Positions 8,022-16,997 of a stretch of DNA of 42,805 bases are shown piece by piece; the stretch's first letter is position 1, and each line of letters opens with the position of its first letter. Below the pieces are notes generated by a model, which saw only the letters and a program-made list of their open reading frames with translations, did no database searches and was not told the DNA's origin. This DNA is from Clostridiales bacterium (GTDB lineage Bacteria > Bacillota > Clostridia > Saccharofermentanales > Saccharofermentanaceae), in the NCBI GenBank assembly GCA_017615325.1, contig JAGAAI010000020.1, positions 1-42,805 on the forward strand, given 5' to 3'. Position numbers and translations under genes: made by a program.

Positions 8022-9566
8022 ATGCGCGAAAAATGGTCATCCAGATCTGCTTTTATCCTGGCAGCTATAGGTTCTGCCGTAGGGCTCGGCAACGCCTGGA
8101 GGTTTCCCGGGCTTGCAGCCAAATACGGCGGCGGTGCTTTCCTTTTTGTATATCTCATAGCGATGCTCGTGATAGGTATCCCTCTCCTCATGATGGAGAT
8201 ATCCGTGTCACGCTACACGAGACAGGGCGCTCCCGGATCAATGCGCGCATTGAACAGGAAGACCGAAGGTGTCGGCTGGCTTGCCGTATCCAACGGCATC
8301 GGGATATCCATCTACTATGCGGCTGTATTCGCCTGGGTCATCCTCATGTTCTTCATGAGCTTCAAGTTCAAGGACCTGACAGGCAACACGGAAGCTGCAA
8401 GCAATCTATGGGCTGATACCATAAAGACCACTGGAACGACATCCGGTTTTAACACGATCTCCTGGCCGGTCTTAGGCTGCCTTGTTCTGGCGTGGGGGCT
8501 TGCATATCTCTGCATCCGCAACGGCACGACGACGGTAGGAAAGGTCGTTAAGTTTACCGTATCGCTTCCGGTCATCTGCCTTCTTATCATGGCAGTGCGC
8601 GGCATGATGATGCCGGGGGCAATGTCGGGTCTGGCTAAGCTCTTCTTACCCGACTGGACTGCTCTTGCTGATTCCAATCTCTGGGTCGATGCCATAGGAC
8701 AGGTCTTCTATTCCCTGTCCACGTCGATGGCGATAATGTTTGCATACGGATCCTTCCTTGATAAGGATTCCAACATCGTTGTCGATACTGTAATAATCGC
8801 ATTCTCAGATATGTTCATAAGCATTCTTGCAGGCATCGTAATGTTTACGACGATGGCAGGTGTCGGAATGTTAGACAGCATGTCATCATCAGGTATCGCA
8901 ACGGCATTTATCATCTATCCTCAGGCGATAGTCAGGATATCCGATAACGGCATCTTCAATATGTTCTTTGCTTTTATCTTCTACTTCTGCCTGATAACTC
9001 TTGCCATAGATTCTCTCTTCTCGATAATCGAAGGCGTGTCGACTGCGGTCTCTGACAAGTTCCGTCTGGATAAGAAGAAGACGACCCTTACGATCTGTAT
9101 CATAGAAGGTGTCATCAGCATCATCTACGTGACGGGCGCAGGTCTTGCGGTCCTGGATATCGTAGACTACTTTATCAACAGTTACACTCTTCTCATTACG
9201 GGTGTTCTCGAGATGATCGCTGCAGGGTGGTTCTTCAAGACAATGAAGATCCTGGAAGAGCTTAACCGCAACACGGGGAAATTCAAGATGCCTTCCTGGT
9301 GGTTCCTGCCGTCCATCAAGTTCATCTCTCCGGTCGTGCTGACGGGACTGTTTGCATGGAACCTTGTAAACCTGATCCTCTCGGGCGGTATCTACGGTGC
9401 GGATTCCGGATATTCCCTCAAGGCCAACATCATTTTCGGATGGGCGTTGGCGGCACTCATCCTCTGCTCCGGACTCATCGTGAAGCTGATCGTAAAGATC
9501 AAGTCGGGCTCCGGTTATGTTGAAGATGACAGGACCTGGGATCAGCTTAAGGAAGCGCAGCAGTAA
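8022..9566 (+). CDS. Neurotransmitter:sodium symporter (NSS/SNF) family transporter
   Basis: 514 aa from ATG 8022, which is chosen because GGAGGTGG lies at 8008-8015. An upstream in-frame codon at 7992 has no such site. Helix 1 has GSAVGLGNAWRFPGLAAKYG, the Na+ and substrate binding segment of bacterial NSS proteins such as LeuT, TnaT and MhsT. There are 11 to 12 hydrophobic helices, and the short hydrophilic tail is normal. The likely role is Na+-driven uptake of an amino acid; which one cannot be told. The gene is monocistronic by spacing. Confidence 0.9.
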   Translation: MREKWSSRSAFILAAIGSAVGLGNAWRFPGLAAKYGGGAFLFVYLIAMLVIGIPLLMMEISVSRYTRQGAPGSMRALNRKTEGVGWLAVSNGIGISIYYAAVFAWVILMFFMSFKFKDLTGNTEAASNLWADTIKTTGTTSGFNTISWPVLGCLVLAWGLAYLCIRNGTTTVGKVVKFTVSLPVICLLIMAVRGMMMPGAMSGLAKLFLPDWTALADSNLWVDAIGQVFYSLSTSMAIMFAYGSFLDKDSNIVVDTVIIAFSDMFISILAGIVMFTTMAGVGMLDSMSSSGIATAFIIYPQAIVRISDNGIFNMFFAFIFYFCLITLAIDSLFSIIEGVSTAVSDKFRLDKKKTTLTICIIEGVISIIYVTGAGLAVLDIVDYFINSYTLLITGVLEMIAAGWFFKTMKILEELNRNTGKFKMPSWWFLPSIKFISPVVLTGLFAWNLVNLILSGGIYGADSGYSLKANIIFGWALAALILCSGLIVKLIVKIKSGSGYVEDDRTWDQLKEAQQ

Positions 9567-9574
9567 ATCCCTTA

Positions 9575-9602
9575 TTTACTCAGATTCTTAATTAAGTATA
9601 AT
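9575..9602 (+). promoter_or_regulatory. Promoter for the purine permease
   Basis: TTTACT (9575-9580), a 16-bp spacer and TATAAT (9597-9602). The leader of about 55 nt contains one small hairpin, AGCAGA and TCTGCT (9614-9629), and no purine riboswitch core. Confidence 0.55.
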
Positions 9603-9661
9603 CAGAGTATGTGAGCAGAAATATCTGCTGTTTCAATGATCTATTTTAAGGAGGTGTCTTG

Positions 9662-11095
9662 ATGGGATTTTTTGACAAACTGTTCCATTTGAAAGAGAAC
9701 GGAACAAATGTAAGGACGGAAGTGATAGCAGGTCTCACGACGTTCATGACGATGGCCTACATAATCGCTTTAAACCCTAATCTCTTGACGGGATTCGGTG
9801 CCGAAGGAGCTAACCTTTGGAACGGTGTTTTCCTTGCAACCTGTATCGCATCTGCGGTCGGTTCACTCTGCATGGCCTTTCTTGCGAACAAGCCTTTCGT
9901 TATGGCGCCCGGTATGGGTCTTAACTCCTTCTTCGCAGTAGTAGTAGCCAATATCGTGGCGATAACGGGTTTCTCATATCTTCAGTCTTTCCAGGCTGCA
10001 TTGGTGATAATCCTGATGGAAGGTATCATCTTCCTGATCCTATCGCTCCTTAACATCCGCGAGAAGATCGTTGATGCTATCCCTCTCGGTGTAAGACTAG
10101 GTATCGGACCTGCAATAGGTCTTATGCTCATGAACATAGGGTTCGGCTCCAACGTAGGTATCTATACTGCAGACGGTGGACCCTTCTACATCATGCGTGA
10201 CTTTTTCGGTGCGCTTACCGCAAAGTCCATTTACACATCCATGGGCGATGAGGGCTTCGGCACGATGGTCCTTTCAGTCGTCACTCTCTTTATCGGACTG
10301 TTTGTCATCATAGCTCTTGACCATATCAAGGTAAAAGGTTCCGTTCTTTACGGTATGCTCGGTGCATCTGTTGTTTACTGGATCGGCGAGGGTATCATGG
10401 GCATCAATCCTTTCGAGAGCCTCAAGACTGCATCGTTCCTTCCTCCGTTCAAAGACATGGCAGAGACGACACTTTTCAAACTCGACTTTGTCAGCTTTAC
10501 AAAGATCGGATGGTTCACGATAGTAACCCTCATCATCACTTTCTGCATAATCGATATGTTCGATACGATAGGAACCTTGGTCGGAACGGCATCGAGAGCA
10601 AACATGACAGATGCCCAGGGCAAGATGCCCAAGATGAAGGAGGCCCTGATATCCGATGCTGTCGGTACTTTGGCAGGTTCCGTAACAGGTACTTCGACCG
10701 TTACGACATTCGTCGAATCGGCATCCGGTGTTGAGGCAGGCGGCAGAACGGGACTTACGGCTTGTGTCTCCGCCATCATGTTCCTTCTCTGTATGTTCAT
10801 CGCTCCTATCGCAGCGATCATTCCTGCCGCAGCCACATCGTCTGCGCTCGTCTATGTCGGAATACTGATGCTTAGCAACCTGAAGAAAGTCGATTTCTCG
10901 GATATCACCCAGATGGCTCCCGTCGCAGTCATGCTCCTTGCGATGCCCATCTCCGGATCTATAGGACACGGCATTGGCTTAGCGCTCATCACATACACGC
11001 TTATCAAGCTCATAACCGGCAAGGGCAAGGAAGTATCCGTTCTGACATACATCCTGTCAGTGATCTTCCTTCTGAAGTTCTTTGTTCCCCTTTAA
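9662..11095 (+). CDS. AzgA/PbuG-type NCS2 purine permease
   Basis: 477 aa from ATG 9662, set by AAGGAGGTG at 9648-9656. The N-terminus FDKLFHLKENGTNVRTEVIA followed by GLTTFMTMAYIIALNP is characteristic of the AzgA/GhxP/PbuG subgroup of NCS2 transporters, which import hypoxanthine, guanine or adenine with protons. Later motifs include APGMGLNSFFA, FDTIGTLVGTA (helix 8 binding site) and GTSTVTTFVESASGVEAGGR (helix 10). There are about 13 membrane segments. It has its own promoter and terminator. Confidence 0.92.
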   Translation: MGFFDKLFHLKENGTNVRTEVIAGLTTFMTMAYIIALNPNLLTGFGAEGANLWNGVFLATCIASAVGSLCMAFLANKPFVMAPGMGLNSFFAVVVANIVAITGFSYLQSFQAALVIILMEGIIFLILSLLNIREKIVDAIPLGVRLGIGPAIGLMLMNIGFGSNVGIYTADGGPFYIMRDFFGALTAKSIYTSMGDEGFGTMVLSVVTLFIGLFVIIALDHIKVKGSVLYGMLGASVVYWIGEGIMGINPFESLKTASFLPPFKDMAETTLFKLDFVSFTKIGWFTIVTLIITFCIIDMFDTIGTLVGTASRANMTDAQGKMPKMKEALISDAVGTLAGSVTGTSTVTTFVESASGVEAGGRTGLTACVSAIMFLLCMFIAPIAAIIPAAATSSALVYVGILMLSNLKKVDFSDITQMAPVAVMLLAMPISGSIGHGIGLALITYTLIKLITGKGKEVSVLTYILSVIFLLKFFVPL

Positions 11096-11122
11096 GTTAT
11101 AGGGCATATAAGGATATACAAG

Positions 11123-11153
11123 GCGGCTCTGGCTTTTCCGGGGCCGCTTTTTT
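11123..11153 (+). terminator. Intrinsic terminator of the purine permease gene
   Basis: A 10-bp stem with two G-U pairs, GCGGCTCTGG (11123-11132) and CCGGGGCCGC (11138-11147), is followed by TTTTTT. Confidence 0.85.
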
Positions 11154-11252
11154 GTTGTAAGATATTTTATGATTTTTTGTGATCATGTGAGAAATCCTGA
11201 TCCCCAAACGTTTAATAGGTGAGATCTCAAAAACGACACGGAGGTTTAAGGC

Positions 11253-11726
11253 TTGAGAAACGAAGATGTAGTCAGATTGTTTGATGCATATTCGAATGAT
11301 CTTTACAGATTTGCCCTCTCATACTTAGGTTCGATACAGGATGCTGAAGATGTAGTCCAGGATGTGTTCCTGAAGCTCTTGGATAAGCATATGTTTTTCG
11401 AAAAGAAGAACGAGAAAGCGTACCTTATGACCATGACGGCAAACAGATGCAAGGATCAGTTGAGATCTTCATCACATAACGCAAATGTTGATCTTGAATC
11501 GGTGGAATGGCAGCTTACGGGCAATGACGGATTTACGGAAAGGAATAAAGCCGTATTCGACGAACTGATGAGGTTGGAAGATACATACAGGATCCCGATC
11601 TACCTGCATTACTATTCCGGATATTCGTACAAGGAGATATCAAAGATCCTGAAGATCTCCGAGTCCGCAACAGCGATGAGGATCAGCAGAGGAAAAGAAC
11701 AGTTAAGGATCAGATTGGAGGAATGA
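11253..11726 (+). CDS. ECF-type RNA polymerase sigma factor
   Basis: 157 aa, starting with TTG at 11253 behind GGAGG (11241-11245); no ATG fits in frame. Region 2 spans LYRFALSYLGSIQDAEDVVQ (near residues 15-34) and region 4 is the helix-turn-helix YSYKEISKILKISESATAMR near residue 130. Region 3 is missing, as in ECF sigma factors. The stop overlaps the next gene (ATGA), whose product has one membrane segment, the normal arrangement of an ECF sigma with its anti-sigma or signal-sensing partner. The signal is unknown. Confidence 0.88.
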   Translation: MRNEDVVRLFDAYSNDLYRFALSYLGSIQDAEDVVQDVFLKLLDKHMFFEKKNEKAYLMTMTANRCKDQLRSSSHNANVDLESVEWQLTGNDGFTERNKAVFDELMRLEDTYRIPIYLHYYSGYSYKEISKILKISESATAMRISRGKEQLRIRLEE

Positions 11727-12343
11727 TCATGAAAGAAACATTTGACAAGATAACGATGGATGAGGGAAGACAGAACGAGATGCGTTCAGCGCTCCTTACA
11801 AAGAAGAAAGCGACTAAAGTCTGGCTCGCACCCGTATTCGGTGTGCTTGCGGCACTGGCGATCGTAATGATAATCCCCGCTACCAGAACCGTAGTGGTTA
11901 ATGCAGCCGAGAAGCTGATCGAGATCATGAACTTCAGGCACAACGGATTTTATATTACGGTTCAGGAGACATCGGGAACCGATGAAGACGGGAATGAGGT
12001 AAAAGGTATCTTAGCCGAGATGGGGCAAGACGGAAACTATGAATCCTTTGCCCAGGCCAAGGACGGAAAACTCTATTTTGTACTTGACGGCAAATGGAAA
12101 GATGTTACCGATAAGTGCAGTGAGACAAATTATTACCGTTATGAAGGGAAAAACAAGGACGGATCCAAGTTTGAGATCTATATTGGCGGTACACCTGACG
12201 ATTACGGATACTGTCTGTTTACCCACACCAAAGAAACAAGCAGTATGTCTGTCGAGTACAATAATTCTGACAGAACAGATCGCGCATGGTTCAAAAAGGC
12301 AATAAAGGATAATCCTGAACTCAAGAAGTGTATGCAAGGTTAA
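11723..12343 (+). CDS. Single-pass membrane protein, putative anti-sigma partner
   Basis: A 206-aa protein translationally coupled to the sigma factor gene. Residues 1-33 are a charged cytosolic head, about 35-56 (VWLAPVFGVLAALAIVMIIP) a single membrane helix, and the rest an extracytoplasmic domain rich in Lys, Asp and Tyr. No zinc-binding HxxxCxxC is present in the head, so it is not a ZAS-type anti-sigma. The role is inferred from topology and position only. An alternative ATG lies two codons in (11729). Confidence 0.65.
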   Translation: MIMKETFDKITMDEGRQNEMRSALLTKKKATKVWLAPVFGVLAALAIVMIIPATRTVVVNAAEKLIEIMNFRHNGFYITVQETSGTDEDGNEVKGILAEMGQDGNYESFAQAKDGKLYFVLDGKWKDVTDKCSETNYYRYEGKNKDGSKFEIYIGGTPDDYGYCLFTHTKETSSMSVEYNNSDRTDRAWFKKAIKDNPELKKCMQG

Positions 12344-12377
12344 ATAATCAGCATATAAACTCATAAAGCAAATGCCA

Positions 12378-12420
12378 AGGGCTGTCTCAAACTTCAGGTT
12401 TGGGACAGCCCTGTTCTTTA
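12378..12420 (+). terminator. Strong intrinsic terminator of the sigma factor operon
   Basis: A near-perfect 15-bp stem, AGGGCTGTCTCAAAC (12378-12392) against GTTTGGGACAGCCCT (12398-12412) with one T-G pair, is followed by GTTCTTTAT. Confidence 0.85.
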
Positions 12421-12478
12421 TCGGCCGGAATAATATTGATACAATAATAAAAGTCCCTGGGGAAATTCGGAGGTTACC

Positions 12479-13018
12479 ATGCTTAGAATGAGACCATATA
12501 AGCCCTGTGATGCGGAAGATATCGTATCCTGGTGCGAATGCGAGAATACATATCTGGTCTGGGGAGGATATCTTTTCGGAGATTATCCGATATCGCCTGA
12601 TGCCATGAACAGCAAGTACCTGGAACTTAACGGGGACTGCGAAGAGAAGGATAACTTCTACCCCATGACCTTTTTCGATGAGGAAGGGATCAGGGGACAT
12701 CTTATAATGAGATATATCCGGGGAGATGACACCCTCTTAAGGTTAGGCTGGGTCATACTGGACCCGGCGGCCCGCGGCAGGGGTTACGGTAAGGAGATGA
12801 TAAGGCTCGCCCTCGAATATGCATTCGAGATCCTTAAGGTAAATGCTGTTACGATCGGTGTTTTCGAAAACAATCCTGCTGCAATGAACTGCTACCTCAA
12901 GGCGGGATTCCGGACTCCGAGCATAATAGAGGATTCCTGCCACGAGATAAAAGGTGAGACATGGAAGATAGCAGAACTTATGATAACAAAGGAAGAATAC
13001 GAACATGACAGAGTATAA
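12479..13018 (+). CDS. GNAT-family N-acetyltransferase
   Basis: 179 aa. It opens with LRMRPYKPCDAEDIVSW, the beta1-alpha1 start typical of GNAT proteins. Acetyl-CoA binding motif A is ARGRGYGKEMIRLAL near residues 98-112, followed by GVFENNPAAMNCYLKAGFR, the motif B asparagine/tyrosine helix. It likely acetylates a small molecule or a protein N-terminus, but the substrate is unknown. GGAGG precedes the ATG. The end overlaps the next GNAT gene by 14 nt, so the pair forms one operon. Confidence 0.85.
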   Translation: MLRMRPYKPCDAEDIVSWCECENTYLVWGGYLFGDYPISPDAMNSKYLELNGDCEEKDNFYPMTFFDEEGIRGHLIMRYIRGDDTLLRLGWVILDPAARGRGYGKEMIRLALEYAFEILKVNAVTIGVFENNPAAMNCYLKAGFRTPSIIEDSCHEIKGETWKIAELMITKEEYEHDRV

Positions 13019-13460
13019 GATCGCGACTAAAGAAGATATTGAGATCCTCATGGCATCAAGGCTGGAGATGCTCAAGGTCGTAAATGATCTTCCGGAAGAC
13101 TATGTCTTCTCTGATGAACTGGTTGAAGGATCGAGACAGTATTTTCTTAATGGAGATCAGACTACCGTGCTGGCTTTCGTTGACGGTGACTTTGCAGGCT
13201 GCGCTTCGATCAGCTATTACACCATTATGCCGACATTCTCGCACCCGACAGGGAAAAGAGCTCATGTCATGAATGTCTATACGAGAGAAAGATACCGCCG
13301 GCAGGGGATAGCCTGCAAAATGATGAACATGCTGACAGAGGATGCCTGGGCTAAGGGGGCGACAGAGATCAGCCTGGATGCCACGGAATCAGGCAGACCC
13401 CTCTATGCGAAGCTGGGATTTACAGATTCCGGGGAGTGCATGGTGATGGTGAGGAACTGA
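13005..13460 (+). CDS. GNAT-family N-acetyltransferase
   Basis: 151 aa. The N-terminal YKIATKEDIEILMASRLEML and the acetyl-CoA motif RERYRRQGIACKMMNML (near residue 97) identify a GNAT protein, closing with YAKLGFTDSGECMVM. Sequence and size differ from the upstream GNAT, so this is not a recent duplication. The ATG lies inside the last codons of the preceding gene, pointing to coupled translation. Substrate unknown. Confidence 0.85.
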   Translation: MTEYKIATKEDIEILMASRLEMLKVVNDLPEDYVFSDELVEGSRQYFLNGDQTTVLAFVDGDFAGCASISYYTIMPTFSHPTGKRAHVMNVYTRERYRRQGIACKMMNMLTEDAWAKGATEISLDATESGRPLYAKLGFTDSGECMVMVRN

Positions 13461-13470
13461 CTCAATATAT

Positions 13471-13502
13471 GAGCAACATTCATCACATGAGCAATATTCG
13501 TC
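13471..13502 (+). promoter_or_regulatory. Paired 14-bp operator-like direct repeats upstream of xylulokinase
   Basis: GAGCAACATTCATC (13471-13484) and GAGCAATATTCGTC (13489-13502) differ at two positions and are 18 bp apart start to start. The same motif occurs twice upstream of the sugar-binding protein gene (17827-17861). Paired direct repeats are the usual shape of AraC-family binding sites, and an AraC gene is present at 21.4-22.3 kb. The link is inferred. Confidence 0.55.
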
Positions 13503-13618
13503 GCATTGTTAGCAAGATTTAAAAGGCGAACATTTATAAAACCTTGTAAAGTTATTTTGTTATTATTTATAAGGTGGTCTATGCCGCCGAAAATCTATTT
13601 GTCAGGACGGGTTTAACT

Positions 13619-15103
13619 ATGTTATTTATTGGTATTGATCTCGGAACTTCCGCAGTTAAGCTCCTTCTCGCCGACGAGAAAGGAACCGTAATCAAGACGG
13701 TCAGCAAGACTTACGAAGTATTTTTCCCGAAGAACGGCTGGTCTGAGCAGAATCCTGCTGACTGGTATGAGCAGAGCAAGGCAGGACTTGTCGAACTCCT
13801 TGAAGGACAGGATAAGTCACAGGTCAAGGGCATCAGCTTCGGCGGTCAGATGCACGGTCTCGTTATCCTTGACGAGAATGATGAAGTAATAAGACCCGCG
13901 CTCCTCTGGAACGACGGCAGATCGGCAGGAGAGTCAGACTGGCTCAACACAGAGATCGGCATGGCTAAGCTCACCGAGGAGACAGGTAATATCTCTTTCG
14001 CAGGTTTCACTGCTTCCAAGATCCTCTGGGTCAGGAACAACGAACCCGAGAACTTCGCTAAGATCAGGAAGATAATGCTTCCCAAGGATTATCTTGCATA
14101 CAAGATCACAGGCGTACTTTCAACGGACGTTTCCGATGCTTCCGGTACGCTCTACTTTGATGTTAAGAACAGAACATGGTCCAAGTACATGCTCGATGTA
14201 CTCGGCATTACAGAAGATATGCTTCCCAAGATCTACGAGAGCTACGAAGTAACAGGCAAGGTATTGCCTTCCTTCGCTTCCGAGATCGGCATCAGCGAAG
14301 ATGTCGTAGTTGCAGCAGGTGCAGGCGACAACGCAGCAGCTGCTATCGGTATGGGCATCGCAGGCAAGGCCGGCCGCTGCAATATCTCTCTCGGTACATC
14401 CGGTACGATCTTCGTATCTACGGACAGATTCGCAGAGTGCGAAGGCAACGCCCTCCACTCTTTCGCTCACGCTGACGGACAGTGGCACCTTATGGGCTGT
14501 ATGTTAAGCGCCGCTTCCTGCAATATGTGGTGGATGGAAGATATCCTCAAGACGAGTGATTACGCAGGCGAGCAGAAGGATATCGCAGACTTAGGACAGA
14601 ACAGGATCTACTTCCTTCCTTACCTTATGGGTGAGAGATCTCCTATCAACGATTCCGATGCAAGATCTGCATTCGTAGGCATGAGCATGGACACCAAGCG
14701 CGAAGAGCTGACACAGGCTGTTTTCGAGGGTGTTGCATTCGCTCTTAAGGATTCATTCGAAGCTGTCGGCAAGGCAGGCTTTACGATCGAATCCGCAACA
14801 GTATGCGGCGGTGGTGCAAAGAGCCCTCTGTGGAGAAAGATCATCGCTAACGTTCTGGGTATCGTTCTTGAGAGAACCGAGAACGAAGAAGGACCTGCTT
14901 ATGGCGGCGCGATCCTGGCCATGGTTGCTGCAGGCGTATATCCTGATGTTAAGACAGCATGCGAGGCTCTGATCAAGCCCACGGTCTGTGAAGTTCCTCA
15001 GGATGCACTCAAGGCAAGCTATCAGGCAAGATATGCCGAGTATAAGAAGATATATCCCGCACTGAAGTCCGTATTCAAGGACATCGCAAGCGGAAGAGAA
15101 TAA
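13619..15103 (+). CDS. xylB: Xylulokinase (FGGY carbohydrate kinase)
   Basis: 494 aa from ATG 13619. The frame extends to a GTG at 13574, but MLFIGIDLGTSAVKLLLAD is the canonical N-terminus. It phosphorylates D-xylulose to xylulose-5-phosphate in the cytosol. The actin-like ATPase fold shows DLGTS (phosphate 1) at the N-terminus, GGQMHGLV, the substrate loop LLWNDGRS, and GAGDNAAAAIGMGI, with a later GGGAKSPLWRKIIANVLG that is diagnostic for xylulokinases. Both transketolase halves follow directly, giving a complete route from xylulose into the pentose phosphate pathway. Two copies of a 14-bp motif lie in the upstream region. Confidence 0.92.
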   Translation: MLFIGIDLGTSAVKLLLADEKGTVIKTVSKTYEVFFPKNGWSEQNPADWYEQSKAGLVELLEGQDKSQVKGISFGGQMHGLVILDENDEVIRPALLWNDGRSAGESDWLNTEIGMAKLTEETGNISFAGFTASKILWVRNNEPENFAKIRKIMLPKDYLAYKITGVLSTDVSDASGTLYFDVKNRTWSKYMLDVLGITEDMLPKIYESYEVTGKVLPSFASEIGISEDVVVAAGAGDNAAAAIGMGIAGKAGRCNISLGTSGTIFVSTDRFAECEGNALHSFAHADGQWHLMGCMLSAASCNMWWMEDILKTSDYAGEQKDIADLGQNRIYFLPYLMGERSPINDSDARSAFVGMSMDTKREELTQAVFEGVAFALKDSFEAVGKAGFTIESATVCGGGAKSPLWRKIIANVLGIVLERTENEEGPAYGGAILAMVAAGVYPDVKTACEALIKPTVCEVPQDALKASYQARYAEYKKIYPALKSVFKDIASGRE

Positions 15104-15115
15104 AAAAGGAGATGC

Positions 15116-15964
15116 ATGCAAAAGATGGATAACATCAACTTACAGATCACAGCAACAAAAGTCCGTAAGGGAATCATCGAAGCAGTTCATTCTGCAGGTT
15201 CCGGACATCCCGGCGGATCTTTATCCGCAGCAGACATGTTCACATATCTCTATTTTGAAGAGATGAACATCGACCCCGCCGATCCCCGCAAAGAGGATCG
15301 TGACAGATTCGTTCTGTCCAAGGGCCATAACTCACCCGGACTTTATTCGGTACTCGCAAACAGAGGTTATTTCCCCGTAGAAGACCTTAAGACTTTCCGT
15401 AAGTTAGGTTCTTACCTCCAGGGTCACCCCTGCATGAACGAGACTCCCGGTGTCGACATGAGCTCCGGTTCTTTGGGTCAGGGAATCTCCACGGCAGTCG
15501 GTATGGCTCTTTCCGGCAAGATCTCCGGCAAGGATTACCGTGTATACACCCTCTTAGGTGACGGTGAGATCCAGGAAGGCCAGGTCTGGGAAGCTTCCAT
15601 GTTCGCAGGCGCAAGAAACCTCGACAACCTTGTAGTTATCGTTGACAACAACGGTCTTCAGATCGACGGTAAGGTTGAGGATGTCTGCTCCGTTTATCCT
15701 ATCGACAAGAAGTTCGAAGCATTTAACTTTGAAGTCATCAACATCAACGGTCACGACTTCGACGAGATCCGCGCTGCATTCGCAAAGGCACGCGAGACGA
15801 AGGGCAAGCCCACGGCGATCATCATGAAGACGACCAAGGGTAAAGATGTTTCCTTCATGGAAGACAAGGCTGAATGGCACGGCAAGGCTCCCAACGATGA
15901 GCAGTATGCTGTTGCCATCGAAGAGCTCGACAAGAAAATTGCAGATTTAGAGGCGGAGGGTTGA
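15116..15964 (+). CDS. Transketolase, N-terminal (TPP/pyrophosphate-binding) subunit
   Basis: 282 aa corresponding to the first half of transketolase. SGHPGGSLSAADM and SKGHNSPGLYSVLA carry the catalytic histidines. GDGEIQEGQVWEAS with VDNNGLQIDG is the GDG-x(n)-NN Mg2+/thiamine diphosphate motif. It works only with the C-terminal subunit encoded next. AAAGGAG at 15105-15111 leaves the ATG at 15116 (4 nt away) or the in-frame ATG at 15125 (13 nt away) as start, and neither spacing is ideal. Located 12 nt after xylB, so it is co-transcribed. Split transketolases are common in Firmicutes and Archaea. Confidence 0.92.
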   Translation: MQKMDNINLQITATKVRKGIIEAVHSAGSGHPGGSLSAADMFTYLYFEEMNIDPADPRKEDRDRFVLSKGHNSPGLYSVLANRGYFPVEDLKTFRKLGSYLQGHPCMNETPGVDMSSGSLGQGISTAVGMALSGKISGKDYRVYTLLGDGEIQEGQVWEASMFAGARNLDNLVVIVDNNGLQIDGKVEDVCSVYPIDKKFEAFNFEVININGHDFDEIRAAFAKARETKGKPTAIIMKTTKGKDVSFMEDKAEWHGKAPNDEQYAVAIEELDKKIADLEAEG

Positions 15965-15966
15965 TC

Positions 15967-16899
15967 ATGAACGATACAGTAAAGAAAGCAACTCGTGAGA
16001 GTTATGGTGAAGCTCTGGCTTCCCTCGGTGAGAAGTACGATTTTCTCGTTCTTGATGCAGACCTTGCGGGCGCAACCAAGACATCAACATTCAAGAAGGC
16101 ATTCCCTGACAGACACATCGACTGCGGTATCGCTGAGTCCAACATGACCGGCATCGCAGCAGGTATTGCCACAACAGGAAAGACAGTATTTATCTCTTCC
16201 TTCGCTATGTTCGCTGCAGGCCGTAACTTCGAGCAGGTAAGAAACTCAATAGGTTACCCTCACCTGAACGTTAAGATCGGCGCTACACACGCAGGTATCA
16301 CAGTCGGTGAAGACGGTGCTACCCACCAGTGCTTGGAGGATATCGCTCTCATGAGAACTATCCCCGGCATGAAGGTCATCGTTCCCGCAGACGATATCGA
16401 GGCTAAGGCTTGTGTTGAGGCAGCCATCAATTATGAGGGCCCTGTCTATATGAGATTCGGAAGAGCAGCAGTACCTGTTATCTATGACGAGAATTATGTT
16501 TTCGATATGGATAAGGCTGTTGTCGTAAGAGAAGGTAAGGACATCACCATCGCTGCATGCGGTGTCTGTGTTGCATCCGCTATGGAAGCTGCCGAGAAGC
16601 TCGCAGCAGACGGGATCGATGCAGAAGTCATCAACTTCCACACAATTAAGCCCTTAGACAAGGATACGCTCATCGCATCCGCTTCCAAGACAGGCAGAGT
16701 GTTCACTGTAGAAGAGCATTCCGTAATCGGCGGTCTGGGCGGCGCTGTCTGCGAAGTCCTCTCTGAAGAGAATCCCGTCAAGGTTACCAAGATCGGTGTA
16801 AACGATGTATTCGGCCAGTCTGGCCCTGCCAAGGAACTGATGAAGTTCTACGGTCTCGACGGAGAAGGCGTATATAACAAGATCAAGGAGAGCCTCTGA
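15967..16899 (+). CDS. Transketolase, C-terminal subunit
   Basis: 310 aa from ATG 15967. A TTG at 15961 is also in frame, but GGAGG at 15955-15959 fits the ATG. It contains DCGIAESNMTGIAAGIA, in which E57 is the catalytic Glu that activates thiamine diphosphate. This is followed by the pyrimidine-binding HAGITVGEDGATHQ and the C-terminal domain with VEEHSVIGGLGGAVCEVL. It completes the enzyme encoded with the preceding gene (2-nt gap) and transfers two-carbon units between sugar phosphates. A strong terminator ends the operon. Confidence 0.92.
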   Translation: MNDTVKKATRESYGEALASLGEKYDFLVLDADLAGATKTSTFKKAFPDRHIDCGIAESNMTGIAAGIATTGKTVFISSFAMFAAGRNFEQVRNSIGYPHLNVKIGATHAGITVGEDGATHQCLEDIALMRTIPGMKVIVPADDIEAKACVEAAINYEGPVYMRFGRAAVPVIYDENYVFDMDKAVVVREGKDITIAACGVCVASAMEAAEKLAADGIDAEVINFHTIKPLDKDTLIASASKTGRVFTVEEHSVIGGLGGAVCEVLSEENPVKVTKIGVNDVFGQSGPAKELMKFYGLDGEGVYNKIKESL

Positions 16900-16928
16900 T
16901 CTGTTAGATAAGATCTGATTTAAAAGAT

Positions 16929-16962
16929 AAGGTGCTGTTCCTTTGCGGAGCAGCACCTTTTA
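16929..16962 (+). terminator. Intrinsic terminator of the xylulokinase-transketolase operon
   Basis: AAGGTGCTGTTCC (16929-16941) pairs with GGAGCAGCACCTT (16947-16959), then TTATATT. It lies between convergent genes and may act in both directions. Confidence 0.85.
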
Positions 16963-16997
16963 TATTAGTTATGGTTATATATTATTCTTTTTAAGGA

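Noticed and set aside
9603..9661. A purine riboswitch in front of the AzgA-type permease
   Set aside because: The leader is only about 55 nt, with a single 6-bp hairpin and none of the conserved loop sequences of the purine aptamer.
10274..10969. A 231-codon minus-strand frame over the purine permease gene
   Set aside because: Low-complexity Arg/Asp/Cys composition typical of antisense of membrane protein codons; no start signal, and the plus strand is clearly the NCS2 permease.
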